Shown here piece after piece: positions 43,418 to 57,045 of a stretch of DNA of 64,000 nt. The stretch lies in contig VTFK01000027.1 of the NCBI GenBank assembly GCA_009617715.1, positions 992,001 to 1,056,000 on the forward strand. The letters are read 5' to 3'. Position numbers and translations under genes: made by a program. Each line of letters starts with the position of its first letter. The first letter of the stretch is position 1. The notes under the pieces were generated by a model, which was not told where the DNA came from, did no database searches, and worked only from the letters and a program-made list of their open reading frames with translations. Source of the DNA: Plectrocnemia conspersa (taxonomy: Eukaryota > Arthropoda > Insecta > Trichoptera > Polycentropodidae).

Positions 43418-46400
43418 ATGTTGACAATCACTAAAGTGGGCCTTTTGATCTTCGTTGCGGTGTTGTGTGTCCAATCGGTACCTGTTCCTGACACCGTGTT
43501 TGAACAACCTGATTTCGATACGAAGCCATCTAGAGGTTAGTCATAATTATTTAATAAATGGTTATTTTTATCCCTGTTTTCATCAGAAAATATATAAATT
43601 GTAATATGTACTTATTATGACGTTCGCGTGATGAAATCGAGGAATATAAAATCGTTGTGTAAAGAAACTAAGCACGCTATAAGATTTTCACACCGAGTCT
43701 TCAATGGCATTGGTATGCAGTTAATAATATTATACAGAAACATACATGTAACGAAAATATATTCTAACAAATGCTTAGTTTGATGCTCAAAACTGTCAAT
43801 CTATTGCATATTTTAATTAATTTAAATCTGAAACACACATTGATTATAAAATTATCATGGAAAAATTAAGTTCTTTTTGAAAAAAAAAAATCCGCCTAAT
43901 AGTTTTTCCTCGAGTATTTTTTTCTGCATGTCTAGCATTATAGGTATGAAGTGTTCTGATATTGGTATTGACCAAAACTGTGTTTATGAGTTCAAGTTTC
44001 TTCATTCGCTCGAGTTGTTGATTACACTAGCGCTGTGACTGTGACGCTGTGACGATCTGGTCGGGCTCAAGAAATTCTAAATCAATTAATCCGGTGACAT
44101 CCCACCATACACAGAAAATAATCTTTTTCAATGTTAAAGTGATGGTCTAAGCTTCTAGGAATAGGGACAGGTGCCTGCTATTTTTTCTACCTGTATTGTA
44201 TGGGACAAAGACCATGTTTCTTAACCTTGATCGGACAAAACTTTTTTCTTATTGAATCCGCTGCGGTACAATTTATTTAATCACAAAAGTAAAGCTTCAT
44301 TCCTATTATTTATATATAATTTATATATAATTTATTTAGGGTTCATCCTGTACCCGTTCAGATGTTGGGCCCACTACTGAAAAAAAAAAAACTCAATAAT
44401 GCAACATAAAAATAACGTTTCATTCTATCCTTGTAAATAGTATTTAGCTAAAATAATATAACTAATTGTTTACTATTGTAATTCACACAACACCATTGGT
44501 TTTGCCGTTGTTGACTATAGAATATTCATTGTACAGAACTCATTTTTTGTTAAGGTATGTTTTGCATCTAGACATTAAAATGCACATATGGTTAATCGCT
44601 GTTTGCATGAGATACTCAAATTCTCAGCTTATTAATTTTCTCTATTTGATGAATGTGATACTAGACCGACACGAGTCCATGGAAAACCTAGTCGTCGATT
44701 CATATTTGATTTTTTGATGTTAATCAGACCATTATTGATTTCAAGGCCGTTCAGCACTATAATTACTTTTTGGTTCCCCTGTATTTATAAACCACGACTC
44801 AATTATTCAATCATTTTGTTTTCTTTATAAATGTAAGCTTATAAACAAATATAGGAACATCATATATGAAAATAAATACGTGTGCATATGTTATAGCGAG
44901 TATGTATTACTATTATAGTGAAGTTATATTTTCACTGAAAGCATATTTGAATACATTTTCACCGGTAGATATAAATGTCTATCAGCAAAAATACAATTGA
45001 AGTGATAAGGCGCTAGTGAAATTTTATGCTACTCTATACTGTCGTTAAAACGCAATTCGCCAATTGCGAAACGTCCATTAGTTGTTAACCAAACTTGACT
45101 TAATGAAAGTTCTAAAACCAATTATAGTTTTAGTACTATGGCAGTTGTTAAATAACGAAAATATATATTTCAGTGTTGCCAGTATAGATAATATGAGTCA
45201 ACAGTGTTTAATCCAATTACAGGTAATTAGAGTCGCGACGCTAACTAGGGATGTGCCGTCGCTAAAAATTTCGGTTAATTCCCAGAAAATAATGGATTTT
45301 TTGGTGGGAATATATGACGATGGGAAAATTTGGAGATTAAAAAAATATAAAAAAACAAATTGACACCTTTTTAAATACAAACATTGCAAGACTTGGTTGA
45401 ATGTAAACTATTTCGCATGGTAGCAATATTCTCAACATCATTGTGTTGAGCTTTAGGTTAAGTTGGGTGGTCACAGAGTTTGAACGGAATATGCTGTTGG
45501 CAGCCACAACAGTCTCAGATATAATATTATATAAATACTATTTTTGTAAATCGATACAAAGTTATTTTATTTTTAAAGAACTGAAATTACCTTTTATTAG
45601 CTCCCCGTAGAAATTAATACTCCTCAAACAAAAATTTCCGAGATGGCATTTGAACAATTATTAACCTTTATGAGTCCAAAAGTATCTATGTCATACCTAA
45701 TATATTTTCTATTTTATATTAGAAACAACAAATAGTTTCATTTAATTAATGATAAATGATAAATAAATTATAATATTGAATTGTCATCTGTATTTATTAT
45801 ATGTGTTCAATTGAGTTTCTATCTATTTTCAGTACTTTTTCTATTATTTTTTGTGACTTTTTTTATAAAAGACTTTTTAAACGATAATAAATATATTCAT
45901 ATTTTAAATTGATATTCTATGCTTCAATGGCAGTTTTGCATAATTTATTCATTGTTTTTTAATGTATGTTAGGTTGCTAGGAAAATAATTACGGTATATG
46001 ACCTTAAAAATTTTATATTTTTTTCGGCTAATAATTAACTTTAGTAATTAAAATATCATTAAAATCGACACATTATGGCCAATAATATACAAGATTATTT
46101 ATTCCGACAGTTTCAAAGTTGATACAATATCGAAATGCAACAGTTAGGTTGTTCGTAAGACTTTACCCTGTGAGAAACTGACAAAATCATTAAACAAATA
46201 ATAATATGTTGACAAAACGTGGAGCATGTAGAATAGGGCAATTCATAGCATAACACGCTTAACTTACAGAGGAACAATTGTGCGATGTGTGGTCGAGCAT
46301 TGTCGTATAAGAGAATTGGACCTTACTAAATCGAAAATGCAGGGACTAGATATTGGAGTTCTTGCTGGGTTTTATCAATTTTTGACAACACCTTTCCAAA

Positions 46401-49263
46401 TTGTTTTTATTAAATTTTAGCTTGAAGTCCAGGTGTAAGCCCAGGTATTTAACGCTAGATTTTTATTATCCGTTACTACCCTATATACGACAGATATGTC
46501 TCATAAATATAATTAAATCGGTTTTATTCTGGTAAGTTTAAGTTCTCCACTACATCTAATTTTCGTTTACAAAAAAATTACACTTAAAAAACTACTCTTC
46601 TTTTCAAAAAAAAAAAAAAAAAAAGTATTTAAAAAATTAGTTACGATGGAACTGCTAAAATAGCTGTGTTGTCTACGTAAATATTTTTTTTAATTTTGGT
46701 ACATCGCTCGTATTAATCAGATCAGCTCGTAATAACAGTTTATTGTCAGAAATATTTATAATTTTCTACATGTATATATATACATGTATGACGGTATCAG
46801 GCGGCAGAGTTGAAATGATAAGTCTTGGAAGTTCGGGAGTCTACTTTGGTGTGTGAGTGGCAATCGTTCGTTCAGATGAATCAATGTTTTTCTCGTCGTT
46901 TGCGTCAGCCAGTGATGTGGTAAGCTCGTGATGTTCTCTCAGTGCTCTCTTCTAGCTCTTCCCGATGTGCTTTTCCGACATGTTATATCAACTATTCTAT
47001 TGGAAAGTATTAAACGATTCACTAACTACATAGCAATTGCGATTCATTGACTACATAGCAATCCGCGATTACTTAGCAATCGCGGAAACACATCTTTTAA
47101 ATACTGTTGTTATGGGATGATTATTACTGGATTTTGAAAGTTCGCGGTAATTGTGCAATACTGGGTGACTTTCACGTATTTCATCTCTATTGTTGCACTA
47201 GTTGCCCTTTTGTTGTATTGACAGATCTCTCTTTCATTGTATATTTTTTTGCGTGAGGTCTATTTATCAAGGGCGACAATGCTTTTGTCGTCTTATATTC
47301 AATATTTTTATTTCATTGTTAAAAGTTATTTCCAGGATCTTTAAATTATTATTTAAAACCCCTCACAAATTTAATAGCTCAATTCAAAGATAAATTTGAA
47401 ATAAATATTAAAAACTTAATTCGAGGTTACCAAAATATAGATAAAAAAACTCGCTATGAATAAACATAACCACAATGAAATATTAAGGTAAAAATAATAA
47501 AAACCGCAATTATTTCACTAGCAATCTAATAAATAAACATTGCAGCCATACGGCAACACCGTTTTATTGTGTAAAAAATTAACGTTCAAAAATCATTGTC
47601 ATGGATGATAATCAAATTAACGTCAAACATGGTCATTAAAAATGCTGTTATATTCAACAAAGGACAACGAAGTTTTAATTTTGTAGTCGCCTTTCAAATA
47701 TTACCATCATCCGTCTCTCTTTATTCGGCGATTTTATTGCAAAGTGCAAGCGAGAGAGCGACACGAGCAACCTTTTAAAGAATGCGCTCGCGAAAATAAT
47801 TCCTGCGAGAAAGCCACTTCGCACACAGCCGTATTTTTTTACGCTTCTCGCGTACATTTATTCCGGCCGTAGGAGACATTTTTTTGAGCATAACATACAG
47901 CCGTTCCGACGCGAATTTTGTCAAAATAACGAGCACGTTTTTGCATTTATTATTGCGAATAATTTATGGTTATATTCGTGAGAAATTGTAACACGCGCAT
48001 TACGATCATTGTATTATGATAAATGATTTTACTCATAAAATGAAATGTTATAATACACATAAATAATATTTTACATTCCCCACACATTGTATATTAAAAC
48101 ACGTATCTCATCTAAAAACGTAACACCATGAACCGAAAAGTACTTTTTAAATATGTATAATTACTCTTAAATATTTTAAAGGTAATGTTTTATTGCCTTA
48201 TTTAAGTAATTGTGTAATATTATAAATTTACTAATTGTAAGAATATGCTTGAGCAATTGTTGTTAAAAAACTATTGAGAGTTTGAAATTTTTCAAAAATA
48301 TTACAACGACTGTTTTGATGAATGCGCTCATAATCTTGCGTTTACATATAGTTTAACGCTCATAATTTTGCGATTAGCGTTTTAAAATTCAGCCTGCAAT
48401 TTTGCTCCAAAAAAGATATTATTTGTCTTCTTAAATATTTTTAGCGTAATACATAAAAAATTGGCTGCATGATATTTTATGTAAACTTTTTCAAAGTAAA
48501 CAATTGCTTCAAATGTGATAATGTCTACCCTGTCATTAATTGACACGAACTATTAAAATTCAACAACAGTCAAGAATAACAAGAGATAATTTTTAATAAA
48601 AAAATGTTTCAAAACGATTTTTAGATTATATCTTTTTCGGAACTCCTAATTTTTCATCACAGAATTCCAGGGATTTAATGAATTGAACTAATAGCTAATC
48701 GCTGATTTTAAGTAACAGAAAAATAGCTTTGATATTATTTTTCAAAATAATTTTTTAATATTTTTTTATTTAAAACTTTAATTTGTAGATTTTATTTTTC
48801 AAAGGCAATGCCTCTATGAAATTTAAATTATTTATCAATAAAATATTTGAACTGAACTGTTAATTATTAAAAATATTAATTATTTTTATTATTTGTATAA
48901 CGGTTTATGAGAAATCAGTATTTAATTACATACTTTGATTTTTTGACTACTCTGTAAACAAATATAATATTCATTTTTTTTACGCAAAAAAAGCGCACTC
49001 CATTCGCACCCCTTACACCCCCATGTGGCATAATTTAATTTCTCAAAATGTCACCTTAACATTTTGACTCAGGAAAGCACTCAGTCAATGTTTATCATTT
49101 TTTATATATGAAAGACTAACGTGATTTATTTTTTTCAGGAATCGTGTTCAGCGTACCAAAAGACCTCTGCGTGGATAATACATCTGATAATTGTTCAATG
49201 TATTGCCAGGAAAAAGGATACTCCACTGGATTATGTTTTGATTTGAAATGCTCTTGTGTGTGA
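43418..49263 (+). CDS. secreted six-cysteine defensin-like antimicrobial peptide
   Basis: Two exons, 43418-43535 and 49139-49263, joined in phase (G|GA) across a 5.6-kb intron; 80 residues. The N-terminus MLTITKVGLLIFVAVLCVQS is a signal peptide, followed by an acidic stretch (VPVPDTVFEQPDFDTKPSR) that could be a pro-region. The mature part has six cysteines in the pattern C-x7-C-x3-C-x9-C-x4-C-x-C (LCVDNTSDNCSMYCQ ... GYSTGLCFDLKCSC), the cystine-stabilised alpha-beta arrangement of insect defensins; the CQEKGYSTGLC core is reminiscent of lepidopteran gallerimycins. AATAAA at 49277-49282 follows the stop by 14 bp. Antimicrobial function is inferred from the fold only; a channel-blocking or other CS-alpha-beta role cannot be excluded. 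Confidence 0.85.
47010..47092. repeat. three-unit tandem repeat
   Basis: Units of about 26 bp: GATTCACTAACTACATAGCA, GATTCATTGACTACATAGCA, then a shortened GATTACTTAGCAATCGCGG. Confidence 0.55.
48326..48371. repeat. two CGCTCATAAT units
   Basis: GCGCTCATAATCTTGCG and ACGCTCATAATTTTGCG, about 30 bp apart. They resemble units of the 25041-25186 array. Confidence 0.4.
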
Positions 49264-52200
49264 ATCCTTGATGATCAATAAAGATATTTTATTTTATTTG
49301 AGTTGTTCTATATTTGCTTTAAATATCTATAACTAACAAATAATAACCAAAGTAACAAATCTACTGCCTTATTTACTGTTTTATATATATATAATCGTTT
49401 ATTGTAAAAATAATAATTTAATACACAAGCGTCAAATTTAATATTAAATAAATTGAAATTGTGAGCACATACGTGAATTTTAATATTTATTAGGTCTTGA
49501 AAAAAAGGATTTGAAATATAATTTTACTATAATGTAAGCATAAAACACAATGTTTATGGTTGTAGTTCAAAATAAAAGAGTATATAAGTAAAAATTAATC
49601 TATTATAACAGTATTCATAATGTAATCGAAAGTTGCATAAGGCATATATTTTGTACTGCTATTTTGGTATGTTAATATTGTTTCACTATGCTAGAACCAT
49701 CCTGTTGAGTTGATCAACCGTGGACAAGAATTTCTCAATCATAGAGTGTATACAAAAAGGATCGTTAATCTTACGAAGATGCGTATTTTTGGTTCGGTGA
49801 ACAGGATGTGGACCCCATTAGAGTAACGCTGAAAAATGGATAGAGACAATGAAAGGTTTTATTCCATTTCCTGTTTGATATTATTCAAGAAGGCTGACTT
49901 CAATAGCGAAGCGAATAGTTTCCAATGTCTTAAAGATGGATTATGTTAATTTATTTTTTAAAGTGCAAGTTTTAATCTTCCGATACAGAATTTTAAGTTT
50001 AAAAAATATCTTATGTATTATTTATAACTACAATAAAACAAAGTACAGAATTAATTGAAGTGATTATTCATTTAGAAAAATTATAAGATATATCATAAAT
50101 ACAATTTTGAGTCACAATATTGTAATTATCACTGCATTATACGCTTTAAAAATTAAGCTTGATAGTTTATTAATTATATAATAAAAAATATGTAATGTGA
50201 TAAAAAGTCCATTACTTTTAGATCTTTACCAAATTGATGCAAAACGTGTAAAATAATATTCTCAAGACGCTGAAGCTCCAAGATTGATATTTTATGTCTA
50301 AATATAAATTCGTATTTTTCTGCGCAGTCTAAATATGGCAATGATCCGACCATTGTTATATATTATGAACATCACATAAAGCGAACAAGTTTCCCACTTC
50401 GGTTCGAAAAGCCTTTGATGAATTGCCGGTGGTGAGTTCGCGTATCTAGGCGCCACTTGAATGGGATCAGAAACTTGCCGGGATTACCAACCGAGTCTGG
50501 AGCCGACTGTGTGTGTTTTATATAGACATGTATGCATTCATATAATTCGAGCTGTGGTTTCAGTTCTCTCTCTATCTGCCAAATACGGGCCTGAAACGCA
50601 AAAGATGCCCTACACGGGCGTAATGAAGACGCAGCCTGACTAAGTAATGGCAATTAAAAGGTACCGAATTGGTACATAGGATTAATCACTGTAATTTTGA
50701 ATGTAAACTGTTTTATGTACAAATCTGTTTTGTAGACATTGCCGGGATCAGGGGTGGCAAATATTTTTTACAATATCGCAAAAAATAATTACCTTTTTGG
50801 TTTAAAATATACGACTGTTTTTATTGCAGATCTAAACATGTTTTTTTATTCAGGTTTTAAATCCATATTGATGAAAGCTCTTAAGATATATTTTTCAACA
50901 GATCCAGCGAAAAGAAAAAAAATGGTAATCAAGTATAATCTAATATTCCTGTTTGTCAGCTCTCAATACGCTCATAAAAAGTCAAAGAGTGTAAGATGGA
51001 ATTTTCTTATTTCACGCGTATTTTTATTTTAATCTAATATAAATTATTACATCCTTTACAAAATAAAGAAACTCTTGAGTATCTACAAATTTTTATTGGT
51101 CTCTTAAGATCAAATGATTTATTTGATTCTTACGATGATATTATTTATAAAAAAAATACACTGTACCATAAAACTTGGTTTCCCTTGAAAATAGAATGAT
51201 AATTTTGTTTATTAATATTTTCTGAAAATAAATCGCTTTTGATTTACAATTTAATTTTAAGTATCGATTATTATATATAGTTAATAATAAACTAGTTTAA
51301 AAGTTTTTTGGGTTTTGAGACCAAAGGGGTGTGACTTTTCAGCCAAAAATAGAAGCCTGAAAAGCTGGTAAGTATATTTTTATTATGTGTAGAAAAATAG
51401 TGTCGAGTTGTATTTCATAGACTGAGTGCTGGCGGAGAAGTTGGGATTGTCATTGTGATGTCTTCTGAATGATCCGCTAATGTCTTTCGTAACAATGCGG
51501 GTTTCATTAGGTTTGTCTCGAATACCGTCTGCTGTTTGAGCTCATTTCTGAGATGTCTCAAATAATTCATATAAAATATGTGACACTTTGTCTTTGCCGA
51601 ATCACAGATGCGAATGTTGATGGGTCAATTGCATCACTTCATAATTCGCTCAACGAAATATTCATGCCTTAAAGTGAAACTACAAGGTGAAACATTTGAA
51701 GATCGTTAATATAAGAGGTAGACGGCAATAGCGGTTTTTACGCAGTTTAGATGCATTGTCTATCTTTAAGCACAAAAGGGTATTTTTGGGTGCTTACAAG
51801 TGTTTTACAGGACAGATGTGTTAACTCAGTTGTTCCGTAAAATTATAAAGCGTTGAACATTGTCTTATATTGTTAGTCCTTTTGTCAAAATGAGTTGCTT
51901 TTTAGCTTTTCGTAATATTTGAATGACCTCAGAGTTAATGATGCAACTGGTTAGATCTCCCACGGAGTTCATTAGAATATAATAAAATATAGTTCAACCA
52001 TTAATCCAATAAGCATTTATAATTTCGAGGTCATACCATTCTATTATGTGCCTGTCTATCAAGCGAGATCCTTTGTAGTCAGATTAATAAATCCCATTCG
52101 ATATTTTGATTAATTAATTCAATTCGTCGCCATAACGATATAATATAATATAATATTATTATCATTTTATTAGCGCTACTAGTAGACGATTTCGCCTAAT

Positions 52201-52700
52201 TTGCTTCACCTTTTGCGAATATATTATAAAGGCATTTAATATTGCACACACGTCGTTTCGCTCTAATTAATTCCATACCATAAATAATGCAGATCGGATG
52301 CGCTAATTTATAGCTAACTATCAATCAAGCCGCTCGTCGAAAGCTATGCGATAGGAAGTTACTCAAACCGCAAATTTGAATACAATTATAGAATAACATT
52401 TGGGAATATTATTCAAAGGATAAATTAAACAAATAAATGACAGTAACAATTAGATAAAATGGCGTACGAGGGAAACGAAGTGAAATCCTAATCGGCTTAA
52501 GGGATTACGTTCATAATAAGCGGCACTCGTTTTGTACCAAAAAACGGTGTTTGTAGGAATCATTTTGTAATTAGCGTGATTGCAAAAGTCTTAGTTAACA
52601 AATAAACAAATTTATTTAAGAACAATAAAATATCATAAATATATAAACACTTTTATTTTCTTATTTATATAAAAAAAAATGTGATTAAGTTCACATTTAA
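49264..52700. other. intergenic, no gene seen
   Basis: AT-rich. Open frames at 50372-50653 and 50739-51032 match nothing I know. The dispersed-repeat copy at 51305-51470 is listed separately. Confidence 0.35.
51305..51470. repeat. dispersed repeat copy 2
   Basis: AAAGGGGTGTGACTTTTCAG, then TGAGTGCTGGCGGAGAAGTT at the far end, matches the order of blocks flanking the hAT MITE at 4850-5295. Confidence 0.4.
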
Positions 52701-52708
52701 AAAATAAA

Positions 52709-52775
52709 ACCAGCACGGTAGAGTGGTACAAATCGCTGACTATTACCCTGAAAGACTTGGGCTCGAATCCCATAT
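52709..52775 (+). repeat. tRNA-like sequence, SINE head or tRNA pseudogene
   Basis: A-box-like CACGGTAGAGTGGTAC at 52714-52729 and strong B box GGGCTCGAATCC at 52759-52770, spaced as in a tRNA. Acceptor-stem pairing is poor and no intact anticodon arm is evident, so I do not call a functional tRNA. Confidence 0.45.
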
Positions 52776-53219
52776 GTTATTAAATAATTTTTAAATTTAT
52801 ATTTTGTTTGAGAGATATCAAGGTAGAATAATATTATGGAGTATTTACATACATACGTATTTTTTATTCTACAATACTTATAACTGAAATTTAATTAATA
52901 TTACCTTTACCGCGAGTAGAAATATAACTAAAAAATAACTTTATTGCAAAATTAAATTCGAAATAGCTTCTGTATATTTTTACAATAGCAAAAACTATTA
53001 TATAAGAAATTGCATTGAAACTTTTTCAATGATTAAAGAGTTGGTTGTATTATTTGGCAACTGAACAAAGCAATCATGTTAGAGGATGCTGCGCTCTAAG
53101 TGAGTGAATAAGATATTAGAAAAAGTAGCTTACGTTTTATATAATTATACATTACTACATATATTCAATATTTAGCGATCTTCGTGAATGATTAAAAACA
53201 AAATCCAATTTACATTCAG

Positions 53220-53510
53220 CTTCGTTATCGCTCCTTAGGGTGTCTCAAAGGTGACAAAAAGTTTCTCTATGTAATATTTTCAGGGCAGTCACGTTGTGTG
53301 CAATTAAACACAAGTTGTCGACTTAAATTACTCGTGTTTAATTTAGTGTGTTCCGACGGCATTGTGTACGAAACGGAAGTGTCGGGACAAGGACGCCCCG
53401 TGAATAACGACCCGTCTGCTGAAAATCGACAAAAAAAAGATGCGACGTATTATGAAATCGTCTAGTCGTGGACAAGGGCGCCTGTTTGTGACGTTCTGTT
53501 ATGAAAATAT
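53220..53510. other. GC-richer island, possible regulatory element
   Basis: Markedly less AT-rich than its surroundings, with no sustained frame on either strand and no repeat ends recognised. It may be an enhancer or an unknown element. Confidence 0.25.
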
Positions 53511-54059
53511 GTATTATATATTATAAAAATATTACTTGAATAATCTTGAAAATCAGGTTTATTATTTACTCCATTACCGAGCTTCGCACCTGATTTTGAT
53601 AAGCTTTCTTTGAAGAATAATAAATTCAAAGATATTTTATAATGGTTAAAAGTAATTCGTAAAAATTATAAATTAAATGCCTCCACCTGCCTCTCCCCCA
53701 ATCCAGTATTACTATTAGAACAGATTCAAACAAACCCTAAGATCATAATGTCTCTAAGACTATGGTTTATATTTGAATTTTCAAGAAAATTTGTATAGTA
53801 AAACATTTCCATAAGTGGCTGCAAGGTAACATGCATTGCCCTTTTATACTTGACAGACTTTAGTTTTTCCTCACGAATTGGTTTAACTCGCCTTAAGCAA
53901 GACCAATTCGACTGCTGATTAAAATCTATATAAAATTATTTATTTAGAGATTCAGGAAACAACATATTATTTTGAACAATGAAATATAAATAGGTTACTT
54001 CATCCGAAATTAATTATGTGGCTTTTATCAACGAAAGAAAGAGAAACGTAACAAAGGAT

Positions 54060-54595
54060 GTAAATTGTGTAGGACACACAATATTGCACAATAACCACTA
54101 ATTTTTAAAAGCGATTAAAAGACACGCCTGAGACAATATGCTTTTACTCTTTAGAACCATTGGCTACTTGAAACTGCTCCCCTCAAATAAACAACAAATA
54201 GGGGGCTTGTTTTAAAGATAACGCGGCTGGTTCTTGATTATCCTCGTCAGCGATTCGTCAAAGCTTCCTTGAACGATCGATATAAAAGAGGTGAAACTTA
54301 GTCACATGAGCAGAAGATCGAAAACATCAAATCGAGGACATCAAGACTCACACAAGGAGAGCAATTAAGAGATCATCACGAGATTATCAGATCATCGGAT
54401 CACGCAAGCAATTGAAAATCATCGACACACTAGCAAAGATTATCTGACTTCATCAGCCTGTATTTTAAATTCAATGAACTGATACCGACATCTATTTTTT
54501 TCTATTTATGTTTCGATTTATAAATATTTATAAAAATAAACTGTTACAAGCTTTTTCAGCGTCTGTCTAGCTGCAAAGTCATACCATTATCATCA
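54060..54595 (+). mobile_element. possible solo LTR
   Basis: Layout resembles a long terminal repeat: start near TGTGTAGGACACAC, a TATA box (GATATAAAAGAGG) near 54280, a transcript-like leader of repeated ATCA/GATC motifs, AATAAA at about 54535, and an end near GCTGCAAAGTCA. Clear TG...CA borders and a target duplication could not be fixed. No internal coding region is adjacent. A TATA-containing gene promoter is the alternative. Confidence 0.35.
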
Positions 54596-54599
54596 AAAC

Positions 54600-56280
54600 T
54601 AGATAGATGACTTTTTTAGTAAAGTTGATTTTATCTTTGTTAAATGACACGTTTGTATATGTTACAGTGAATGTGTATTAGCAGTGAAAAATATGCCTAG
54701 TGATTCTGCAGATATGCAACACTATTATTTTTTGGCTATATGGTATTAAGTTTATCAATAAATAATTTATTCTATTAATTCTCGATTTTTTTTACAACAT
54801 CACTTACTGATAATTCGTATCTGTGATTAGCACAATGCCAAACTAAAATGGAAGGATTTTTTTTGTCAGAAATTTTTTACTCCACTTTTACATCCTAACA
54901 TCACCGAAACTTAAATAATCTTCTGTCATTCCATAAAAATAAAAACACTGGAGTAAGGAATCAAATATTATTTTTGCCGTTACGTTTTCAAGTTCGATCA
55001 AGTCCAAAAATAAATTAATTGGGTAATTCATTACATCACTTTTGGTACAGCATCAGTCAGCATAGGGTGTTTTTTTTGTTTGTGGTGGTTGATTCGTCAA
55101 TTATCAATGAAATTGTATTTTTCGATTGAACAATTTCTATAAATACATTTTTTCCCTTTTCATTACTAATATGATTCACAATATTAATGTATGCCTTTGT
55201 TGAATGAATAATACGACCCATTTCAATTCATTTCAGTTCTTGCAATTTCACTTTTAAAAGTATAGAATGATTGATTTTCCTTTGCTACTTTATATACAGT
55301 AGAATTTTTTTACTGTAATTACTTTTTCGCGAGATAATGATTTTAAAAAATGTTTCCAATCTCATTTTTTTCGGCTTCAGAAATAATTTTTAACGCTGCT
55401 TTAATAATCGTAATTTTTGATCGGAAGTAAGCTTAATTGCAGCTTTCTACCTTTCCCAGAAAAGGTGATTTCATTGTTGGCCCATTCTTTGGAAATTTTA
55501 TTTTCCATCGTCGCTTCAGTTCCAAGAGTTCTAACGTTTCTGCAAGTTTAATTTTGTGTATGTTCGTTTTTTTCATTTTTTAATCTAATGCACAGCAATC
55601 CGGCCAATCATATTGAGTTCGGCTTTGCTCCTCAAGATCAGCTTGAGATTTAATAAATATACTTGCAACGATATTTCTATATTTTCTGTCGTCGTTTCTG
55701 TTATTGTTTTGGATTTTTTATTAGTGGGATCGACGGTTGAGAATTGACTGGATTTTTTTATTTTTAAACTTGGGGCCAAACTTTAACACTAAAAAATTAG
55801 GAAAATTAAAATTTACGTGAAACAAAGACAAGTATCATAAAATAAGTGAATGAACGCCGTTCCACGACGTTATATGACAAAAAGTCTTGGTTGTAAAGAA
55901 ATATAGTAAATATATTAGAGGAAAAAATGTTCCGAACGTATATTAAGTCAATTGTTATTGATCTATTTTAGCTGGCTATAATTATATCACTACTAATGAA
56001 AATTTACTTTCACTGAAAAATAAACTTTCATTATTACAGTTTCATAAACATTTTAGAGCGACATATAATTTCACTAACTAACTAACTATAAATATATCTA
56101 CACATTCACTGTACCATACAGACTGTTTCTCTTTTTGCGTTATATGTATAATTATTTTGAATCATTTCCGGACGCACTTTTTTGCTTATGATAAATTTAA
56201 GTAATTCTTCTTTTTGACTTGCCACATAAAGCCACAAATGAAAAATAAGAGCGGTATAAAAAAATAAGAAAAAATATATA
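54600..56280. other. intergenic, no gene seen
   Basis: AT-rich sequence with only short, uncharacteristic open frames such as 55585-55779 on the minus strand. Confidence 0.35.
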
Positions 56281-56284
56281 CTCC

Positions 56285-56560
56285 GATTAAGTACTTTTGC
56301 CGAGGATCCACGTGCGTGCGGAATCTTTACGAGCGCAACCTCTCAAAGAACACAAAGTGTCGGCGGATGTATCCCGATATAATCGAGTCCCATCCGGGTC
56401 CAGATGACACGCTTAGTCCGTAAACTTTTTGAAAAGAAAAAACGACCCATTTACCGGTCCCTTATTAAATACGTCCGTCTTTGCGCGTAGGCATCTGCGG
56501 GCGGCAATTTCGAGGGGGACCTTATCGCCGACTAGGTAATAACACGTACAACTATCTTTG
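56285..56560. other. GC-richer island, possible regulatory element
   Basis: Contains CCACGTGCGTGCGG, GTGTCGGCGGATG and CATCTGCGGGCGGCAATTTC in an AT-rich setting; no open frame of note. No repeat partner was found in this window. Confidence 0.25.
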
Positions 56561-56937
56561 CTTTGCTCACATCATATTTTATATTATGGATTGGCTTCCG
56601 AGCTTACTTTATATTGTGAGTATGGGCGGACCGCAATAACCGTAAAGAAAAATCGCTTAACCTGTGTACACACTGTCTGTTTTGAGGGAAATAATGTCGA
56701 TGCCCAAAATCGAGTTTAGCATGTAGATTATGGAATATTTTATAATTACCATTATGTACTAATAATAGACTGAGAATATATGTAATATAGTTCCTCTTTA
56801 TACTACGACTATACTTTGATTGATTATATTTGTAATAATTTCATTGGTAAGTGCGATAAAAGTCACTGATAAATCATTAGCGTTATTTTTTTCTTCATTT
56901 CTAATATAAACGAGTTGTATTTTAGTTGCTACAAGGC

Positions 56938-57045
56938 TAAAAATGCAGGTGGATTCTAGTTTTATTAGATAATATTTAAATATGTTGTGACAAGCAATTT
57001 TGTCCGAGTACGTTATTCACCGAGCGGTGGCGGAGAAGATGGCGC
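56938..57045. repeat. dispersed repeat copy 3
   Basis: AAAATGCAGGTGGATTCTAG, TTTTATTAGA and CGAGCGGTGGCGGAGAAGAT match the blocks around 4700-5400. Confidence 0.4.

Larger units (their letters stand above)
44000..48900. other. body of the defensin-gene intron
   Basis: AT-rich intron sequence with no further exon I could recognise. A perfect 20-bp palindrome (ACATGTATATATATACATGT) lies near 46768. GC-richer patches lie at 46795-46990 and 47690-47940. Scattered short repeats are also present. Confidence 0.4.

Noticed and set aside
46260..46400. Sequence resembling part of a transposase (CDVWSSIVV / RCVVEHCRIREL)
   Set aside because: Too short and interrupted to assign to any family.
50372..50653. 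93-codon minus-strand frame in a slightly GC-richer patch
   Set aside because: No recognisable domain, overlapped by an equally long plus-strand frame, and no splice context that supports an exon.
50739..51032. 97-codon plus-strand frame
   Set aside because: Composition is hydrophobic and lysine-rich as expected from AT-rich noncoding DNA; no motif.
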